64,000 nt of DNA from Streptosporangium canum (GTDB lineage Bacteria; Actinomycetota; Actinomycetes; Streptosporangiales; Streptosporangiaceae), in contig NZ_FOQY01000035.1 of the NCBI RefSeq assembly GCF_900113865.1, forward strand, positions 1 to 64,000, given 5' to 3'. The position numbers and the translations under genes were made by a program. Positions within the stretch are counted from its first letter, which is position 1, and each line of letters begins with the position of its first letter. Of this stretch, positions 8,792 through 18,172 are shown piece after piece. The notes below the pieces were generated by a model. The model was not told where the DNA came from, did no database searches, and saw only the letters and a list, made by a program, of their open reading frames with translations.

Positions 8792-9751
8792 ATGGGCGGC
8801 CAGCAGAGGTTCGATCTGAGCGTGCCGCAGATCGTGGGAGGCGCTCTGGCCACGATGACGGCCGCGGTGGCCGCTTCGTACCTGGGGGTCGCCGGGACGG
8901 TGATCGGTGCGGCCGTGATGAGCGTGGGCAGCACGGTCGGCGGGGCCGTCTACACCCACTACCTCAAGCGCACCGGCAGCCAGCTCACCCTCCTGGTGAC
9001 GAACGAGACCGACGACGATCCGCCCAAGAAGGTGGAGGGCAAGGGAGAGCTGGCGACGGCCGTGCAGGCCACCGTACGGGAGGAGGTCCCGGCAGGAAAG
9101 GCCGGCGGGCCCGCCCCGGTGGACCCGGACGCTCCGACCTCGGTGTTCCCGGCCGTCGGCGGCACCCCGGCGGAGAGTGTCAACAGCCTCGACGACCTCG
9201 TCGTGGTGGACGTGAACCCGGCCACCGCCGAGATGCCCAGGATCATCACCCGCGGCCCCCGCGTCAAGGTCTGGATGCTGGCGGTGACGGCGGCGGTGAC
9301 GTTCGTGGTGAGCATGGGGGTCATCCTGGGGTTCGAGGGGCTCACCGGGCAGCCCGTGTCGAGCACGCTCAAGGGTGAGAAGAGCTCGGGCACCAGCCTC
9401 AACCCGGGCGCGGGGGAGCGGAGGAAGGGCCCCGAGCGGGTCAAGACGTCCAGGCCGGCCAGTCCGGCCCCCTCGACGACGGCGGAGAGGACTCCCGGAC
9501 CGGCCTCGACCGCGGACTCCGGGCCGACGCGGCAGCCGACGACGGAGCCCACCTCGGAGTCCACCCCTCCTCCGACGCCCACCCAGGACCCGACCTCGGC
9601 CCCGACGTCCGGTCCCACCCCGGTCGACCCGTCGTCGGGGCCCGGTGAGAAGCCGGGCGTCCCGTCGCCCCCGAGCGAGACGGTCGCCCCCGAGCAGGGC
9701 GGTCTCCCGAGTGACGTGCCCGACCAGCAGGGCCCTGACGACGGCCAGTGA
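8792..9751 (+). CDS. Membrane protein with Ser/Pro/Thr-rich exported tail, function unknown
   Basis: 319 residues. The N terminus (MGGQQRFDLSVPQIVGGAL, then two Gly/Ala-rich hydrophobic stretches near residues 13-50) resembles a glycine-zipper-like membrane segment. An acidic linker follows, then a clear transmembrane helix near 155-180 (VWMLAVTAAVTFVVSMGVILG) and a roughly 130-residue Pro/Thr/Ser/Glu tail that is probably outside the cell. A Shine-Dalgarno GAGAAGGGA lies about 12 nt before the ATG. No enzyme motif is visible. Such architecture is frequent in actinobacterial surface proteins. It converges on the oxidase gene with only a 12-bp gap. Confidence 0.75.
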   Translation: MGGQQRFDLSVPQIVGGALATMTAAVAASYLGVAGTVIGAAVMSVGSTVGGAVYTHYLKRTGSQLTLLVTNETDDDPPKKVEGKGELATAVQATVREEVPAGKAGGPAPVDPDAPTSVFPAVGGTPAESVNSLDDLVVVDVNPATAEMPRIITRGPRVKVWMLAVTAAVTFVVSMGVILGFEGLTGQPVSSTLKGEKSSGTSLNPGAGERRKGPERVKTSRPASPAPSTTAERTPGPASTADSGPTRQPTTEPTSESTPPPTPTQDPTSAPTSGPTPVDPSSGPGEKPGVPSPPSETVAPEQGGLPSDVPDQQGPDDGQ

Positions 9752-9763
9752 GGCGCGGCGGGA

Positions 9764-11080
9764 TCAGCCCAGGACGGTGTCCAGGTAGTCGTTGGCGAAC
9801 ACGCGGTCCGGGTCCAGCCGGTCCCGCAGGGCCCGGAAGTCGCCGAACCGGGGATAGACCGTGGCCAGGTAGCCCGCGTCGCGGGTGTGGAGTTTGCCCC
9901 AGTGGGGACGGCCGCCCAGCCTGGTCATGATCTCCTCGACGCCCTCGAAGTAGGCCGGGTTCGGTGTGGGCCGGTAGATGTGGCAGGCGACGTAGGCCGT
10001 CTCCCGGCCGTAGGCGGTGGACAGCCAGGCGTCACTGGCCGGGGTGACCCGCACCTCGATCGGGAAGGTGATCTTCCAGTCCCGCCGTTCCACGAGGTCG
10101 CGGGTCTCGCGGAGGGCCTGGCCCAGGAGCTCGCGCGGGACGGCGTACTCCATCTCCAGGAAACGCACGTCCCGCACGCTTGTGAAGATCTTGTACGAGG
10201 TGTCGGTGTGGGTCGAGGCCGACAGCGCCGCCGCCGAGATCGCGTTGAGCCGGGGGATCGCGCCGGGGAAGCGCCCGCCGACCCCGCACAAGGCGCCGAA
10301 CAGGGTGTTCTCCAGGAACGTGTTGTCCAGCCAGTGCCTGAACGCGCTCGGCGGGTCGGCCGGTCCCGGGCTGCGGTTGTTCCGCTTGGTCAGGCAGGTG
10401 TCGGTGTGCGGCAGCCAGAAGAAGTCCAGGTGCTCGTTGTCCGAGGTGATCGCGTCGAGCGAGTCGAGGATCTCGGTCAGCGGCATCGGCTGCCGGCTGC
10501 TGCGCAGCAGGAACGACGGCTCCACCCGGAAGGTCACCGCGGTCAACACGCCGAGCGCGCCCAGGCCGACCCGGGCCGCGTCGAACAGGTCCTGCTCGCT
10601 CACCCCGTCACGGATCTTCCCCGTGCCGCCGCGGGAGACCGTGACGACCTCGCCGTCGGCGAGCACCAGCTCCAGCCCCGTCACCTGGTCGGCCAGCCCG
10701 CCGACGTCCCGGCCGGTGCCGTGGGTGCCGGTCTGGATGGCTCCGGCCAGGGTCTGGGCGGTGATGTCGCCCATGTTCGCCAGGGCCAGGCCCATCCGGT
10801 GGAGCTCCTCGTTCAGCACGCGCAGGGGCGTCCCGGCCGCCGCCGTCACCCAGCCGTCGCCGGTCTCCCGGATGCCGGTCAGCGCGTGCGGCCGCAGCAG
10901 CAGGCCGTCGGTCAGCGCGACCCCGGTGAAGGAGTGCCCGGTGCCGACCATGCGCACCCGGCGCCCCGACGCGGCGGCCTCCCGTACGGCCCGCGCCACC
11001 TCCTCCGCCGACGAGGGGGTACGGACCTCCGCCGGAGTGACGGACTGGTTGCCGGCCCAGTTGCGGAAGACCTCGCTCAT
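9764..11080 (-). CDS. FAD-linked aldonolactone oxidase (D-arabinono-1,4-lactone oxidase family)
   Basis: 438 residues from the ATG at 11080, with AAGGAG 6-7 nt upstream. The N-terminal VAO-type FAD domain shows RMVGTGHSFTGVALTDG, whose His is the usual covalent FAD attachment site in alditol and aldonolactone oxidases, and QTGTHGTG. The C-terminal ALO domain carries HWGKLH, the family HWxK motif near the substrate. It likely oxidises a sugar lactone or alditol with oxygen or another acceptor; the substrate is not predictable. It lies downstream of an MFS gene on the same strand, with a 92-bp gap. Confidence 0.9.
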   Translation of the reverse strand: MSEVFRNWAGNQSVTPAEVRTPSSAEEVARAVREAAASGRRVRMVGTGHSFTGVALTDGLLLRPHALTGIRETGDGWVTAAAGTPLRVLNEELHRMGLALANMGDITAQTLAGAIQTGTHGTGRDVGGLADQVTGLELVLADGEVVTVSRGGTGKIRDGVSEQDLFDAARVGLGALGVLTAVTFRVEPSFLLRSSRQPMPLTEILDSLDAITSDNEHLDFFWLPHTDTCLTKRNNRSPGPADPPSAFRHWLDNTFLENTLFGALCGVGGRFPGAIPRLNAISAAALSASTHTDTSYKIFTSVRDVRFLEMEYAVPRELLGQALRETRDLVERRDWKITFPIEVRVTPASDAWLSTAYGRETAYVACHIYRPTPNPAYFEGVEEIMTRLGGRPHWGKLHTRDAGYLATVYPRFGDFRALRDRLDPDRVFANDYLDTVLG

Positions 11081-11112
11081 GCATGCTCCTTGCCTGTCGG
11101 CGTCAAGAAGCA

Positions 11113-11126
11113 CGCATGGTCATGCG
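11113..11126. promoter_or_regulatory. Small inverted repeat upstream of oxidase
   Basis: CGCATG-GT-CATGCG, 33-46 nt upstream of the oxidase start. It could be an operator or a weak intercistronic hairpin. Confidence 0.3.
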
Positions 11127-11172
11127 GTGGCTACCGGTCCACCCTCGCTTCTCCCGCGAATGTGAACAATAC

Positions 11173-12369
11173 TCATGATTGCTGTTGCGGAACAGGGGTC
11201 CGCAGCCAGGCGGAGCCGCCGATGCCGATGATCACAGCGAGTATGGCGCAGGCGAAGGAGAAACCGTAGGCGTCGGAGGCGCCGAACGCGTCGGTGAGGC
11301 GGCCGCCCGCCCAGGCCCCGAGCGCCACGCCGAAGCCGACCGAGGTGGACACCCACGACATGCCCTCGGTGAGCAGGCGGGCCGGGACCAGCCGCTCGAT
11401 CAGCGTGTAGCCGGTGATGATCGTGGGGGAGATGGCCAGCCCGGCGAGGAACAGCGCCGGAGCCATGACCCTGACGTCGCCGATCAGGGCGATCGGGGTC
11501 AGGCCGACCGCGAACACCCCGAGAGCGCGGACGAACCGGCCGCGCAGCGAGAGCTTCCACTGCCGCGCGCCGTACCAGAGCCCGGAGACCAGGCTGCCGC
11601 CCGCGAACGAGGCCAGCAGCAGTCCCGCGGCGGCCTTGGCCCCGTGCTCCTCGGCGAAGGCCACCGTGATCAGGTCGACCGAGCCGAAGACCGCGCCCAT
11701 CGCGAGGAAGACGCACGACAGCAGGGCTACCCCGGGGATGGTGATCGGGCTGCCGGAGTGCCTCTCGCCCCGGTTGACCGGCGGCTCGGTGCCGCGCTGC
11801 ATCGCGAAGGCGAGGGTGCCCGCGATCGTGCAGGTCAGGGCGACGATCAGGCCGGCGTAGGGGTTGATCATGGTAGCCAGGGCGGTGACCAGCGCCGGCC
11901 CGGCGACGAAGACGACCTCGTCGGCGACCGACTCGAAGGAGAACGCCGCGTGCAGCCTGGCCGACCCCGCGAGCAGGTGGGACCAGCGGGCCCGCACGAG
12001 CGAGCCGAGCGACACCACGCTCGCGCCGGCCACGACGCCGGCGGCGAACAGGCTCCACGCGGGCGCCCCGAACTGCGCGCAGAGCATCAGGCCCGTCAGC
12101 GCGGTGCCGTGTGCCATGGTGAGCGGGACGATTACCCTGGCCTGGCCGAACCTGTCCACCAGACGTCCGGTCAGGGGCGCGGCGACGGCGTAGGAGACGT
12201 TGACGGTGGCCGCGACCGCGCCCGCCATGGCGAAGGAGTCGGTGAGGGCCTCGATGAGCAGGATGATGCCGAGGCCGAGCATCGACATCGGCATCCGCCC
12301 GACGAATCCGGCGATCACGAAACCTTTGACGCCGGGCGCGCTGAACAGTCCCCGGTACGGCCCGACCAC
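11173..12369 (-). CDS. MFS transporter
   Basis: 398 residues with about 12 hydrophobic segments. The loop GRLVDRFGQARVIVPL matches the MFS loop 2-3 pattern G-x-x-x-D-R-x-G-x-R. I prefer the GTG at 12369 because GAGGGGGAG lies 6 nt upstream; the frame stays open to 12462. Substrate unknown. It is divergent from the transglycosylase gene and may be cotranscribed with the aldonolactone oxidase. Confidence 0.88.
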   Translation of the reverse strand: MVGPYRGLFSAPGVKGFVIAGFVGRMPMSMLGLGIILLIEALTDSFAMAGAVAATVNVSYAVAAPLTGRLVDRFGQARVIVPLTMAHGTALTGLMLCAQFGAPAWSLFAAGVVAGASVVSLGSLVRARWSHLLAGSARLHAAFSFESVADEVVFVAGPALVTALATMINPYAGLIVALTCTIAGTLAFAMQRGTEPPVNRGERHSGSPITIPGVALLSCVFLAMGAVFGSVDLITVAFAEEHGAKAAAGLLLASFAGGSLVSGLWYGARQWKLSLRGRFVRALGVFAVGLTPIALIGDVRVMAPALFLAGLAISPTIITGYTLIERLVPARLLTEGMSWVSTSVGFGVALGAWAGGRLTDAFGASDAYGFSFACAILAVIIGIGGSAWLRTPVPQQQS

Positions 12370-12486
12370 TGACAACTCCCCCTCGCGCGTTTCAAGCGTA
12401 GATCGTACCGACGATTTCGGGTCGAACCTCTGCTCGGCAAGCCATTTTCCGCGCGATGGCACACATCATGGCTTCTTGGAGCTAAC

Positions 12487-13761
12487 GTGAGCGCGGTGTC
12501 GCATCTTCCCCGGTTGTGGGCGTTCGTCACGATGCTGGCCATCGTGGCCGCGCTCGCGGTCGTCGTCGGCGCGGTGTTCCTCGCCACCCGTCCCGCGGGC
12601 TCCCTCACGGCCACCGCCGCCGAGTCCGACCTCCCCGACCTGGCCGGGCTCGTCCCGCTGGCCGGCCCTCCGACGGTCGGACCGACCCCCGCGCCCTCCG
12701 CGGCCCCGGTGACCTCGGCCACCGGCGGTCCCGGGATCACCCTGACCCCGCCCCGGCTGCTGGTGATCTCCCAGGCGGGCCTGCCCCAGCAGACCAAGGA
12801 GGACATCTCCCAGCTCAAGCACGTCGAGAAGATCGACTCCTTCGACGGCGGAGCGATCAGGATCTCCGGGGCCGGGCTCAACCTGCTCGCGGTCGACCCG
12901 GCGCGCTTCCGGGCCTGGGCGCCGAAGGCCGTGGCCGAACAGCCCAGGGTGTGGAGCGCGCTGACCCAGGGGGAGCTCGTCGCCGACAGCTCGGCGGTGC
13001 GCCGCTTCGGGCTGGTCCTCGGATCGGAGTACCAGGTGGACGGCGGCCCCCGCCTCCGGGTCGCGGCGTCCGCCTCGTTCGGCCTGCCCGGCGTGGACGG
13101 CCTGGTCGGCATGGAGACCGGTCGGCGGCTCGGGCTGCTGCCGGGCGTGGCACTGCTGGTGCACGGCCCGGAGAAGGCGGCGACCGCCCTGAACGCCGGG
13201 GTGCGCAGGCTGCTCGGCTCGGGCGCGCAGGTGGTCACGGTGGGCGGCGGCCGTACGGCGCGGGCCGCCGGGAACAAGAGCGCCACCGCCAAGACCACCG
13301 CCAAGACCACCGCCAAGACCACCGCCAAGGCCACGGCCAAGGCCAAGCAGCCGCGGGCGGCCCGGCGGGTGGCGGTCGGACGGCCCGGCAGCTACCTGGA
13401 TCTGTACCGCAGGTCGGCCGCCGTCTGCCCGGGCCTGTCATGGACGGTGCTGGCCGCGATCGGCCAGGTGGAGAGCTCGCACGGGCGCAACAACGGGCCG
13501 TCCTCGGCGGGCGCGCAGGGCCCCATGCAGTTCATGCCCGCCACCTGGAAGGCCTACGGCGTCGACGGCGACGGCGACGGCGTCGCCGACATCTGGAGCC
13601 CGTACGACGCCGTCCCCTCGGCGGCCAACTACCTGTGCGCCAACGGCGCCGGGCAGGGCGGCAAGAAGCTGGAGAAGGCCATCTGGTTCTACAACCACTC
13701 CTGGTCGTATGTCAGCAAGGTCATGTCCATCTCCCAGGGCTACGCGCGCGCCTACCCGTGA
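12487..13761 (+). CDS. Lytic murein transglycosylase (SLT-like)
   Basis: 424 residues. An N-terminal signal anchor (about 10-35) precedes a Pro/Ala linker, a unique middle domain (about 90-255), a basic TAKTTAKTTAK repeat (12-nt DNA repeats near 13280-13335) and a C-terminal SLT domain. The catalytic Glu is in AIGQVESSHGRNN, followed by GPMQFMPATWKAYG and FYNHSWSYV. A DGDGDGVAD loop in the SLT domain looks like a calcium-binding EF-type loop. The enzyme cleaves peptidoglycan glycan strands outside the membrane. GTG start with TTGGAG 5 nt upstream. It ends 10 bp inside the convergent ferrochelatase gene. Confidence 0.9.
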   Translation: MSAVSHLPRLWAFVTMLAIVAALAVVVGAVFLATRPAGSLTATAAESDLPDLAGLVPLAGPPTVGPTPAPSAAPVTSATGGPGITLTPPRLLVISQAGLPQQTKEDISQLKHVEKIDSFDGGAIRISGAGLNLLAVDPARFRAWAPKAVAEQPRVWSALTQGELVADSSAVRRFGLVLGSEYQVDGGPRLRVAASASFGLPGVDGLVGMETGRRLGLLPGVALLVHGPEKAATALNAGVRRLLGSGAQVVTVGGGRTARAAGNKSATAKTTAKTTAKTTAKATAKAKQPRAARRVAVGRPGSYLDLYRRSAAVCPGLSWTVLAAIGQVESSHGRNNGPSSAGAQGPMQFMPATWKAYGVDGDGDGVADIWSPYDAVPSAANYLCANGAGQGGKKLEKAIWFYNHSWSYVSKVMSISQGYARAYP

Positions 13762-14780
13762 CGGCCCGCCCCCGGCGCCTGGGCGGTACGGCGGGCCGGG
13801 GCGGGGCAGCAGGTGGCCGCGCAGGCGGCCGGCTCCGGCTCGGCCAGCAGCTCGCCGATCATCGCGACGAACCGGGGGTGGGTGCCCGCGGTGGCGGCCC
13901 TGGCCAGCGGCAGGCCCATCTGCCCGGCCAGCTCCGCGGCCTCCACGTCGAGGTCGTAGACGACCTCCATGTGGTCGGAGACGAACCCGATCGGCACCAG
14001 CACCACCGCGGGGGCGTCGATCCCGGCCAGATGGTCGCAGACGTCGGGCTCCAGCCACGGGATGTGCGGGGCGCCGCTGCGGCTCTGCCAGACCAGGTCC
14101 CACGGCCGGTCGCCGCCCAGCTCGGCGGCGATCAGCGAGGCCGTCCGGCGTAGCTGCGCCTCGTACGCCCCGCCGCCCGGCCCGGACGTCTCCGCCATCG
14201 AGACGGGGATGCTGTGCGCGGTGAAGACCAGGCGCGCGGCGGCCCTGTGCTCGGCCGGCAGCTCCTCCAGGGCCGCGCGGGTGTGGTCCACCATGGCCGC
14301 GACGAAGCCGGGATGGTCGAAGTAGTGCCGGAGCTTGACGATCTCCGGCGCGCCCTCGACCGCGGCTCTGGCCAGGGAGATGTCGTCGATGTACTGACGG
14401 CAGGCCGAGTACGAGCTGTAGGCGGCGGTGACGAAGGCCGCCGCCCGGCGGACGCCGTCGGCGGCCATCCGGCGGAGCGTGTCCTCCAGGTAGGGGTGCC
14501 AGTTGCGGTTCCCCCAGTAGACCGGCAGGTCGATGGTCGGCTCGACCGCGGCGATCAGGTCGCGGCACTGCTGGTTGATCGGGCTCATCCCGCCGAAACG
14601 CTGGTAGTGCGCCTCGACCTCCAGCAGCCGCTCACGCGGGATCCCCCGGCCCCGCACCACGTTCTCCAGAAACGGCATCACGTCGTCAGGCTTCTCCGGC
14701 CCCCCGAACGAGACGACGAGCAACGCGTCGTAAGTCCCCATGGCATTCATCAAACCGCATGCCGGGGCATTCTCTCGCAT
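13752..14780 (-). CDS. cpfC: Coproporphyrin III ferrochelatase
   Basis: 342 residues. YDALLVVSFGGPEKPDDVMPF at the N terminus, FGGMSPIN and VFTAHSIPVSMA (with the conserved His) are ferrochelatase motifs. Actinobacteria use the coproporphyrin-dependent haem route, so the metal is inserted into coproporphyrin III. Cys residues in SSYSACRQY and in the C-terminal AACAATCC cluster match the ligand positions of the [2Fe-2S] cluster found in mycobacterial ferrochelatase. ATG at 14780 is chosen because AGGGGG lies 5 nt upstream; a GTG at 14786 and an ATG ahead of GTYDAL are alternatives. Its last 10 bp overlap the convergent transglycosylase gene. Confidence 0.92.
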   Translation of the reverse strand: MRENAPACGLMNAMGTYDALLVVSFGGPEKPDDVMPFLENVVRGRGIPRERLLEVEAHYQRFGGMSPINQQCRDLIAAVEPTIDLPVYWGNRNWHPYLEDTLRRMAADGVRRAAAFVTAAYSSYSACRQYIDDISLARAAVEGAPEIVKLRHYFDHPGFVAAMVDHTRAALEELPAEHRAAARLVFTAHSIPVSMAETSGPGGGAYEAQLRRTASLIAAELGGDRPWDLVWQSRSGAPHIPWLEPDVCDHLAGIDAPAVVLVPIGFVSDHMEVVYDLDVEAAELAGQMGLPLARAATAGTHPRFVAMIGELLAEPEPAACAATCCPAPARRTAQAPGAGRHG

Positions 14781-14854
14781 GGTCACCCCCTGCTGCCCGG
14801 ACAGAGGTGTCTGTCAGGATGCGCGATGGGGGACGATGTCCGGGGTAGGTTCGG

Positions 14855-16837
14855 ATGGTGACCCCTTTCAATGACATTCGCGATTATGTCGGCGTACCGC
14901 GGGTGGCATCCCTGCGGCTCTCCCCCGATGGAACCCGCCTGGTCAGCGTGGTGCAGGCACTGAACCCCGACGGCAAGTCCTACGGGACCTCGCTGTGGGA
15001 GATCCCCCTCGACGGGCGCAGGCCGTACCGGCTGACCAGATCCGTCAAGGGCGAGGCCGGAGCGGAGTTCACCGCGGACGGCGACCTGCTCTTCGGCTCG
15101 CGCCGTCCCGACCCGACCGTCAAGGACGCCGACGAGGAGACCCCGGCGCTCTGGCTGCTGCCCGCGGCCGGCGGCGAGGCCAGGCAGATCGCCTCCAGGC
15201 CCGGCGGCGTGGCCGGATTCGCCGCCGGCGGCCGGAGCGTGGTCTTCGGCTCCGACGTCCTGCCCGGTGACGAGGCCACCGAGGACGAGCGGCGCAAGGC
15301 CCGCAAGGAGACCGGGATCAGCGCGATCCTGCACGAGAGCTCCCTGGTGCGCTACTGGGATCACGACCTCGGCCCCGGCGAGCCCAGGCTGTTCGCCGGG
15401 ATCCTCGGCGACGACCGGCTGACCGAGGTCAGGGACCTCACCCCGCAGCCGGGCAAGGCGCTGACCAACGCCTCCTACGACGTGACCCCCGACGGCGGGA
15501 CGGTCGTGACGAGCTGGGTGGTGCCGCTGCCGGCGGGCGAGATCCGCTCCCGGCTGGTGGCGATCGCGACGGCCGACGCCGGAGCCCAGCGGATCCTGGC
15601 CGAGCAGGACGGCTACGACTTCGACGGCCCCGTCAAGGTCTCTCCCGACGGCCGCCTGGTCGCGTGCGTGCGCAGTGTCCAGGCCGACACCTCGCGGATC
15701 CCCGAGACCACCTTGTGGATCGTGGACCTGGCCACCGGCGAGGGGCACGCCGCGGGCGGCGGGCTGTGGCCGTCGGACATCGCCTGGGCCCCCGACTCGC
15801 GCTCCCTGTACGTGGCCGCCGACCACCAGGGCCGCCGCCCGATCTTCCAGGTCCCGGCCGACGGCTCCGAGCCGGTACGGCTCACCGGGGACGACGCCGC
15901 CTACCTGTCGCTCAACGTCGCGCCCGACGGCGCCGTCTACGCGCTGCGCAGCGCCGTGGACCGCGCCGCGGGACCGGTCCGCGTCACCGCCGGCGGCACG
16001 GTCGAGGAGCTGGCCTCCCCGGCCCCCGAGCTGGAGCTGCCCGGAACCCTGACCGAGGTGACCGCGACCGCCGACGACGGCGCGACGGTCCGGGGCTGGC
16101 TGGTGCTGCCCGAGGGGGCCTCCGCGGAGAACCCGGCGCCGTTCCTGCTGTGGATCCACGGTGGCCCGCTGTCGAGCTGGAACGACTGGTCCTGGCGGTG
16201 GAACCCGTGGATCATGGCACAGCACGGCTACGCCGTACTGCTGCCCGACCCGTGCCTGTCCACCGGCTACGGCTCGGAGATGATCCGGCGCGGCTGGGCC
16301 AACTGGGGCCCGCGCACCCACGCCGACCTGATGTCGATCACCGACGCCGCGCTGGAGCTGCCGGAGGTCGACGCCACCAGGACCGCGGCCATGGGCGGCT
16401 CGTTCGGCGGCTACATGGCCAACTGGGTCGCCGGGCACACCGACCGGTTCAAGGCGATCGTCACCCACGCCTCGCTCTGGCACCTGGACCAGTTCGCCGG
16501 CACCACCGACGCGCCCATGTACTGGCAGCGCGAGTTCGGCACCCCGGGCGGCGAGCTGTACGCCGGCCTCTCCCCGCACCTGTCCCTGGCGGAGATCTCC
16601 ACGCCGATGCTGGTCATCCACGGCGACAAGGACTACCGGGTGCCGATCGGCGAGGGCCTGCGCCTGTGGTGGGACCTGCAGCGCTCGGGCGTGGAGTCGA
16701 AGTTCCTGTACTTCCCCGACGAGAACCACTGGGTGCTCAAGCCCGGCAACGCCGTGGTCTGGTACGAGACCGTCCTCGCCTTCCTGGACCAGCACGTTCT
16801 CGGCCGGGAGTGGAAGCGGCCGGAGTCGCTCTCGTGA
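14855..16837 (+). CDS. S9 family prolyl oligopeptidase-like serine peptidase
   Basis: 660 residues without a signal peptide. Residues 1-390 form a beta-propeller-like region with WD/TolB-type repeats (SLRLSPDGTRL, KVSPDGRLVA, AWAPDSRSLYV). The C-terminal alpha/beta-hydrolase has WIHGGP, GGSFGGYMANW with nucleophile Ser516, HGDKDYRV with Asp593 and DENHW with His625. It is probably a cytoplasmic acylaminoacyl- or dipeptidyl-peptidase. It is divergent from ferrochelatase and followed after 37 bp by the phosphatase gene on the same strand. Confidence 0.93.
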   Translation: MVTPFNDIRDYVGVPRVASLRLSPDGTRLVSVVQALNPDGKSYGTSLWEIPLDGRRPYRLTRSVKGEAGAEFTADGDLLFGSRRPDPTVKDADEETPALWLLPAAGGEARQIASRPGGVAGFAAGGRSVVFGSDVLPGDEATEDERRKARKETGISAILHESSLVRYWDHDLGPGEPRLFAGILGDDRLTEVRDLTPQPGKALTNASYDVTPDGGTVVTSWVVPLPAGEIRSRLVAIATADAGAQRILAEQDGYDFDGPVKVSPDGRLVACVRSVQADTSRIPETTLWIVDLATGEGHAAGGGLWPSDIAWAPDSRSLYVAADHQGRRPIFQVPADGSEPVRLTGDDAAYLSLNVAPDGAVYALRSAVDRAAGPVRVTAGGTVEELASPAPELELPGTLTEVTATADDGATVRGWLVLPEGASAENPAPFLLWIHGGPLSSWNDWSWRWNPWIMAQHGYAVLLPDPCLSTGYGSEMIRRGWANWGPRTHADLMSITDAALELPEVDATRTAAMGGSFGGYMANWVAGHTDRFKAIVTHASLWHLDQFAGTTDAPMYWQREFGTPGGELYAGLSPHLSLAEISTPMLVIHGDKDYRVPIGEGLRLWWDLQRSGVESKFLYFPDENHWVLKPGNAVVWYETVLAFLDQHVLGREWKRPESLS

Positions 16838-16874
16838 GCCCGGCGGAGCGTGGGACAACGAGGAGGGCGGGACG

Positions 16875-17669
16875 ATGGAGACCCTAGGCACCTTCGCCCA
16901 CCTGGCCGAGGAGATCGCCCGGGAGGCCGGGGAGATGCTCCTGGCCAAACGCCCGGCCCGGCCCGAGGTGCTGGCCACCAAGTCCAGCCCCACCGACGTG
17001 GTGACCGCGCTGGACAAGGCCTCCGAGGAGCTGATCCGCGCCAGGATCAAGGCGGTCAGGCCGGATGACGCGATCCTCGGCGAGGAGGGCGGATCGACCG
17101 GCGACGGCCGCGTCCGCTGGATCGTGGACCCGATCGACGGCACGGTCAACTTCCTGTACGGCCTGCCGGACTGGGCGGTCAGCATCGCGGTCGAGGTCGA
17201 CGGCGAGGTCATCGCCGGGGTGGTCAACGTCGTGCCCCGCGGCGAGGTCTTCACCGCGGCCAGGGGCGAGGGCGCGTGGCTGTCGGGGGAGCGGCTGCGC
17301 TGCAACACCGGCGTGCCGCTGAACCGGGCCCTGATCGCCACCGGGTTCGGCTACGAGACGGGACGGCGGAGGGTGCAGGCGGAGGTGCTCACCCACGTGG
17401 TGCCGCGCGTGCGCGACATCCGCCGGGCCGGCTCGGCCGCCGCGGACCTGTGCTCGGTGGCGGCCGGCCGGGTGGACGGCTACTACGAGCGGGGCCCTCA
17501 GGTCTGGGACTACGCGGCCGGCGGCCTCGTCGCCACCGAGGCAGGGGCCAGGCTGGGCGGGCTGAACGGCAGGCCGGCCAGTCCGGAGCTCACGCTGTGC
17601 GCGGCACCGGGCCTGTTCGAGGAGCTGCACGACCTGCTGGCGCCCCTGGACCCCGAGCGCGACGCCTGA
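16875..17669 (+). CDS. Inositol monophosphatase family protein
   Basis: 264 residues. It has the metal-binding motifs LGEEGG, WIVDPIDGTVNF and the C-terminal VWDYAAGGLVATEAGA of the lithium-sensitive phosphatase superfamily. Possible substrates include inositol phosphate, histidinol phosphate or fructose bisphosphate; the sequence does not decide. The ATG is preceded by GAGGGCGGGACG. It is likely cotranscribed with the S9 peptidase and followed by a terminator. Confidence 0.92.
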   Translation: METLGTFAHLAEEIAREAGEMLLAKRPARPEVLATKSSPTDVVTALDKASEELIRARIKAVRPDDAILGEEGGSTGDGRVRWIVDPIDGTVNFLYGLPDWAVSIAVEVDGEVIAGVVNVVPRGEVFTAARGEGAWLSGERLRCNTGVPLNRALIATGFGYETGRRRVQAEVLTHVVPRVRDIRRAGSAAADLCSVAAGRVDGYYERGPQVWDYAAGGLVATEAGARLGGLNGRPASPELTLCAAPGLFEELHDLLAPLDPERDA

Positions 17670-17684
17670 AAGCGCGTCCCCGAG

Positions 17685-17711
17685 CCGGGAGGCCCGGAGC
17701 GGGCCTCCCGG
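17685..17711 (+). terminator. Hairpin terminator after phosphatase gene
   Basis: Perfect 11-bp stem CCGGGAGGCCC (17685-17695) with GGGCCTCCCGG (17701-17711), loop of five bases, 15 bp after the stop codon. Confidence 0.7.
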
Positions 17712-17749
17712 ACGCCGGGGACGCCCGATGGGAGAATGTCAGGGACACC

Positions 17750-17794
17750 TGACGCGAGGAGGCCCCGGCGTGACGCCGGGGCCTCCTCGCGTCA
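17750..17794. terminator. Very strong perfect hairpin terminator
   Basis: A 21-bp perfect stem (17750-17770 with 17774-17794) closing the triloop TGA. It ends three bases from the stop codon of the small reverse-strand gene, and so lies between convergent genes. Confidence 0.85.
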
Positions 17795-17797
17795 GCG

Positions 17798-17956
17798 CTA
17801 GAGGGAGATGCCGTTGTCTGTGGCCAGACGACGGAGGTCCTCGATCTCGGCGGTGAAGGTGTCGGCGAGGTAGTCGTCGCCGGCGGACCTGGCCTCCTGC
17901 AGATTCTTGTAGGCCTGGTCGAGGCGGTGTCCGATCGTGGTCGTGAACTCGCCCAT
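17798..17956 (-). CDS. Small conserved-type protein, 52 aa, unknown
   Basis: 52 residues from the ATG at 17956, preceded by AGAAGGTGAA. It has no signal peptide or transmembrane segment, and is acidic and helical (LDQAYKNLQEARSAGDDYLADTF split by a charged stretch). The dedicated hairpin right behind its stop and its own Shine-Dalgarno support a real gene. It is divergent from cutR. Longer upstream in-frame extension to 18061 looks non-coding. Confidence 0.75.
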   Translation of the reverse strand: MGEFTTTIGHRLDQAYKNLQEARSAGDDYLADTFTAEIEDLRRLATDNGISL

Positions 17957-18172
17957 TTCACCTTCTTTCTCAACGGGGGATGAAGGGTAGGGCTGGGAGG
18001 ACTGGCTTCGGGCTGTACCCAGCAATCGGCATCGGCTAAACCTGGATGTGTCACACATCACGGACGGTGTCTATCGTGGCAGTGGCCTTACCGCCGGCTT
18101 ACGGAGGGTGTGGCGACAATGGGTAGCCGTTCCAGCGGCTCTTTCCATATTTCACGGGAGGTACCAGAGGCC

